This document shows positions 14,564 to 16,394 of a DNA stretch of 16,394 nt, in pieces. The position numbers were made by a program, and so were the translations under genes. Every line of letters begins with the position of its first letter. Within the stretch, counting starts at the first letter, position 1. The stretch covers positions 1-16,394 of the forward strand of contig NZ_DATHMR010000155.1 in the NCBI RefSeq assembly GCF_035486915.1, read 5' to 3'. Under the pieces are notes generated by a model. It saw only the letters and a list, made by a program, of their open reading frames with translations, made no database searches and was not told the DNA's origin. Origin of the DNA: Dyella_B sp035486915 (GTDB lineage: Bacteria; Pseudomonadota; Gammaproteobacteria; Xanthomonadales; Rhodanobacteraceae).

Positions 14564-14903
14564 CTGCCTTCTCCTTAGATTTCAAGTGTTCGACAAGCTC
14601 GTCCAGCGCGTCGAAGCGTGCACTCCACAGTTGGCGGTGCTGCTCGATCCACGCGGCCTCTTCTTCCAGCCGGCGCAGTCCGAGCTTGCAGGTTCGTACG
14701 CGCCCGACCTTCTCGGTAATCACGAGCCCGGCCTGCTCCAAGACGCTGACGTGTTTCTTCATGCCCGTAAGGGTCATGTGAAACCGTTGGGCAAGGTCGG
14801 TGATGGAGGCGTCTGAACCCCCGAGCTGCTCCAGCACGCCGCGTCGGGTGACATCGGAGAGCGCGGCGAACGTTGTGTCGAGGCGGGTTTGATAGTGAAC
14901 CAT
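14541..14903 (-). CDS. ArsR-family winged-helix repressor
   Basis: This is a 120-residue regulator (a GTG three codons earlier is also possible). It begins MVHYQTRLDTTFAALSDVTRRGVLEQLGG. The helix-turn-helix is about ITDLAQRFHMTLTGMKKHVSVLEQAGLV, followed by the wing ITEKVGRVRTCKL and a long C-terminal dimer helix (LEEEAAWIEQHRQLWSARFDALDELVEHL). It lacks the metal-binding CxC of classic ArsR, as is usual for the SRPBCC-linked subgroup. The ATG sits in the middle of a 20-bp palindrome and no Shine-Dalgarno sequence precedes it, so a leaderless or nearly leaderless mRNA is likely. The gene overlaps the downstream SRPBCC gene by 23 bases. Confidence 0.93.
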   Translation of the reverse strand: MVHYQTRLDTTFAALSDVTRRGVLEQLGGSDASITDLAQRFHMTLTGMKKHVSVLEQAGLVITEKVGRVRTCKLGLRRLEEEAAWIEQHRQLWSARFDALDELVEHLKSKEKADAQRKRR

Positions 14904-14913
14904 ATGGTTCACT
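14894..14913. promoter_or_regulatory. 20-bp palindromic operator over the ArsR start codon
   Basis: AGTGAACCATATGGTTCACT is a perfect palindrome, and the ATG of the repressor gene lies at its centre. On the minus strand TTGTAA, 16 bases, then TTACAG can be read just upstream as a weak -35/-10 pair, placing the transcript start close to the ATG. Binding by the encoded repressor would block its own operon; this is inferred from position and symmetry. Confidence 0.75.
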
Positions 14914-15352
14914 GTAAGGCACGCATGGGTGATTTACAAGCGGATGACCCGCGAGCACAAATTGCACGTAGCTCCTCTCCCGCTCCGAACCCAAACTGCG
15001 CATGCCAAGCGTGAGCAGAGCTCCGGCCGGCGGCTTTGTGGCAGTTCAGATCAAGACGTCGGATGACTCCTCAGGATCGAAAGCAGACGCTGGCCCTACC
15101 CGCATAACGCTCCCTAATCGCCCTGCTCTATGGGCCAATTTCAGCTAGAACACAGCATTTGGCCGCCATTTGAATGGCAACGCGATGCAATTGGCGTTGT
15201 CCCTGATCGCGAGAACCTGAGCCTCCGTCCTGAGCGGCATGCGCGATAGCTGTACCCCTAGGCCTTTCTCGTAACATGTTGCGTCACCGCTTGACACCGG
15301 TGTCAATTACGTCACACGCTGGTAACAGTTCCACAGCGAGGGGTCGCTGGAC
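14914..15352. other. Non-coding divergent region between the ArsR operon and the glucokinase gene
   Basis: No gene is seen in these 440 bases. They hold the third copy of the 18-base motif (15104-15121, ATAACGCTCCCTAATCGC), a short CAACGC/GCGTTG inverted pair (15178-15199), and the operator-like palindrome before glucokinase. Confidence 0.5.
15291..15306. promoter_or_regulatory. 16-bp palindrome, LacI-family-type operator of the glucokinase gene
   Basis: TTGACACCGGTGTCAA is a perfect palindrome with the central CG typical of LacI/GalR-family sites, about 50 bases before the start codon. Its left end also reads as a -35 box (TTGACA), but I see no matching -10 at normal spacing. A sugar-responsive repressor is the likely binder; none is encoded in the window. 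Confidence 0.65.
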
Positions 15353-15358
15353 GTGGCA

Positions 15359-16394
15359 ATGGATCATTCGGACCGAGCGGCGGGGATAGCGGCAATGCCG
15401 TTTCTGGCGGCCGATATTGGCGGCACTCATGCCCGTGTTGCGCTGATGCGCGCCTCGCGCGATGCGATCGGCGGGGTCGAAACGCTCGCCTACCGCGTCT
15501 TCGCGTGCGCGGAGTTCTCCACGCTATCGGAGCTGTTGCAAGCCTTTGTCGATGCCGATGTGCGAGTCCCCGTGAAGCACTGCGTGCTCGCTTGCGCGGG
15601 CCAGATAGTGGGCAACGAGGTCGTTAACGACAACCTCGCCTGGCCCATCCACCTGGCGCAGTTGCGTCAAACGCTGGGCCTGGACGAGGTTGCCGTACTC
15701 AACGACTTCGAGGCGCTGGCCTACGCGCTCGATGGCCCTCTTGCCGACGGCGGCCGCCACCTTTGCGGGCCGCAAACGCATTCCAGCGGCCTGACTCTGG
15801 TGATCGGACCGGGCACTGGCCTTGGCGCGGCGGCGCACGTTCCCGGTCCTGTCGGCGGCTTCGTGCTAACGACGGAAGCTGGCCAGATGGATTTCGCACC
15901 GAATTCGGTTCGCGAGCGCGAGGTTCTCGCGCATCTCGCGCCGAATGGCGGTTACGTGGCGTTTGAACACATCGTGTCGGGCCCCGGCCTGCTGACCCTC
16001 TACGCAACCCTGTGCGCGCTGCATGGGGTAACGCCGAAGCTGGCGACGCCCGAAGCCGTCACGACGGCAGCCGTTGCCTGTAGCGATGCGCACGCCGTCG
16101 AAGCTGTGGAAATTTTATGTGCTTCGCTTGGAAGCTTCGTCGGCAATCTCGCGATGGCCTTCATGGCAACAGGCGGCGTGTATCTAGCCGGCGGCTTTCT
16201 GTCTTCCATCTTCGAGCTGCTTCAGCGCAGCGCTTTCGAGGAGCGATTCCTGCACGGTCGCAGCGCGCGCGCGCTGTTGTCGCAAGTGCCAGTATGGGTA
16301 ACGGAGCATGGCCACCACGGTGTGCAGGGCGCTGCGCAGTGGTACCTGAGGCATGGCATGTCGGGAGCGCTACGGCATGCCGTAGCAGGTGGTG
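15359..16394 (+). CDS. glk: Glucokinase, 3' end outside the window
   Basis: The reading frame is open to the last base, giving 345 codons without a stop. The enzyme phosphorylates glucose at C6 with ATP in the cytoplasm, feeding the Entner-Doudoroff or glycolytic route. The phosphate loop LAADIGGTHARVAL is near residues 16-29. The substrate-binding catalytic region LNDFEALAYAL carries D116 as the likely base. LVIGPGTGLGAA, TEAGQMDFAP, FEHIVSGPGLLTLY and GGVYLAGGF match bacterial Glk (PF02685). In E. coli Glk the motif is EGGH; here it is EAGQ, which I believe also occurs in other Xanthomonadales. GAGGGG lies 15 bases before the ATG, or nine before an in-frame GTG at 15353, so GTG may be the true start. 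Given the usual 320-340 residues, the stop should be just beyond the edge. Confidence 0.92.
   Translation, partial: MDHSDRAAGIAAMPFLAADIGGTHARVALMRASRDAIGGVETLAYRVFACAEFSTLSELLQAFVDADVRVPVKHCVLACAGQIVGNEVVNDNLAWPIHLAQLRQTLGLDEVAVLNDFEALAYALDGPLADGGRHLCGPQTHSSGLTLVIGPGTGLGAAAHVPGPVGGFVLTTEAGQMDFAPNSVREREVLAHLAPNGGYVAFEHIVSGPGLLTLYATLCALHGVTPKLATPEAVTTAAVACSDAHAVEAVEILCASLGSFVGNLAMAFMATGGVYLAGGFLSSIFELLQRSAFEERFLHGRSARALLSQVPVWVTEHGHHGVQGAAQWYLRHGMSGALRHAVAGG

Noticed and set aside
13562..14578. Long plus-strand ORFs opposite the hydrolase and SRPBCC genes
   Set aside because: They are antisense to genes with clear family motifs and have no motif of their own.

Overview
The window looks like chromosomal DNA of a GC-rich gammaproteobacterium, most likely Xanthomonadales (Dyella, Luteibacter, Rhodanobacter or Xanthomonas relatives). 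This rests on codon use, the gene types and the form of the integron attC sites. No 16S or marker gene is present to prove it. There are no rRNA or tRNA genes, no CRISPR array and no intact transposase.

Left part (1-4380). A minus-strand gene for a proline-rich, single-pass envelope protein (347-1345) is followed by an integron-type cassette array without an integrase (about 1560-3866). Two 60-bp attC sites (2408-2467 and 3388-3447) punctuate three minus-strand cassettes: a DUF2251-like protein, a zinc-ribbon membrane protein of unknown function, and a DUF1801 protein. A small cluster of remnant ORFs lies at the distal end. A core-site sequence (GTTAGGG, minus strand, 3860-3866) marks the proximal edge. 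From there to 4380 there is only non-coding DNA rich in inverted repeats.

Middle (4381-9876). A secreted AcpA/phospholipase C-like phosphoesterase is followed on the same strand by an exported di-haem cytochrome c peroxidase (MauG/CcpA superfamily), with two stem-loops between them. Then come minus-strand genes for a RidA-family protein, a PhnB-like VOC protein and a small ABM-type monooxygenase. The ABM gene diverges from a plus-strand HxlR-family regulator, which probably controls it.

Right part (10116-16394). A two-gene ABC exporter operon resembling yadGH (ATPase and permease joined by an ATGA overlap) is followed by a GNAT acetyltransferase. An autoregulated-looking operon of ArsR-type repressor, SRPBCC/AHSA1 protein and exported alpha/beta hydrolase comes next on the minus strand. 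Its first start codon lies inside a perfect 20-bp palindrome. The window ends inside a plus-strand glucokinase gene preceded by a perfect 16-bp palindrome of the LacI-family operator type.

The most unusual element is the integrase-less cassette array. The rest is mainly stress-response and transport genes with local regulators. I saw nothing that amounts to a clearly new defence or mobile system.
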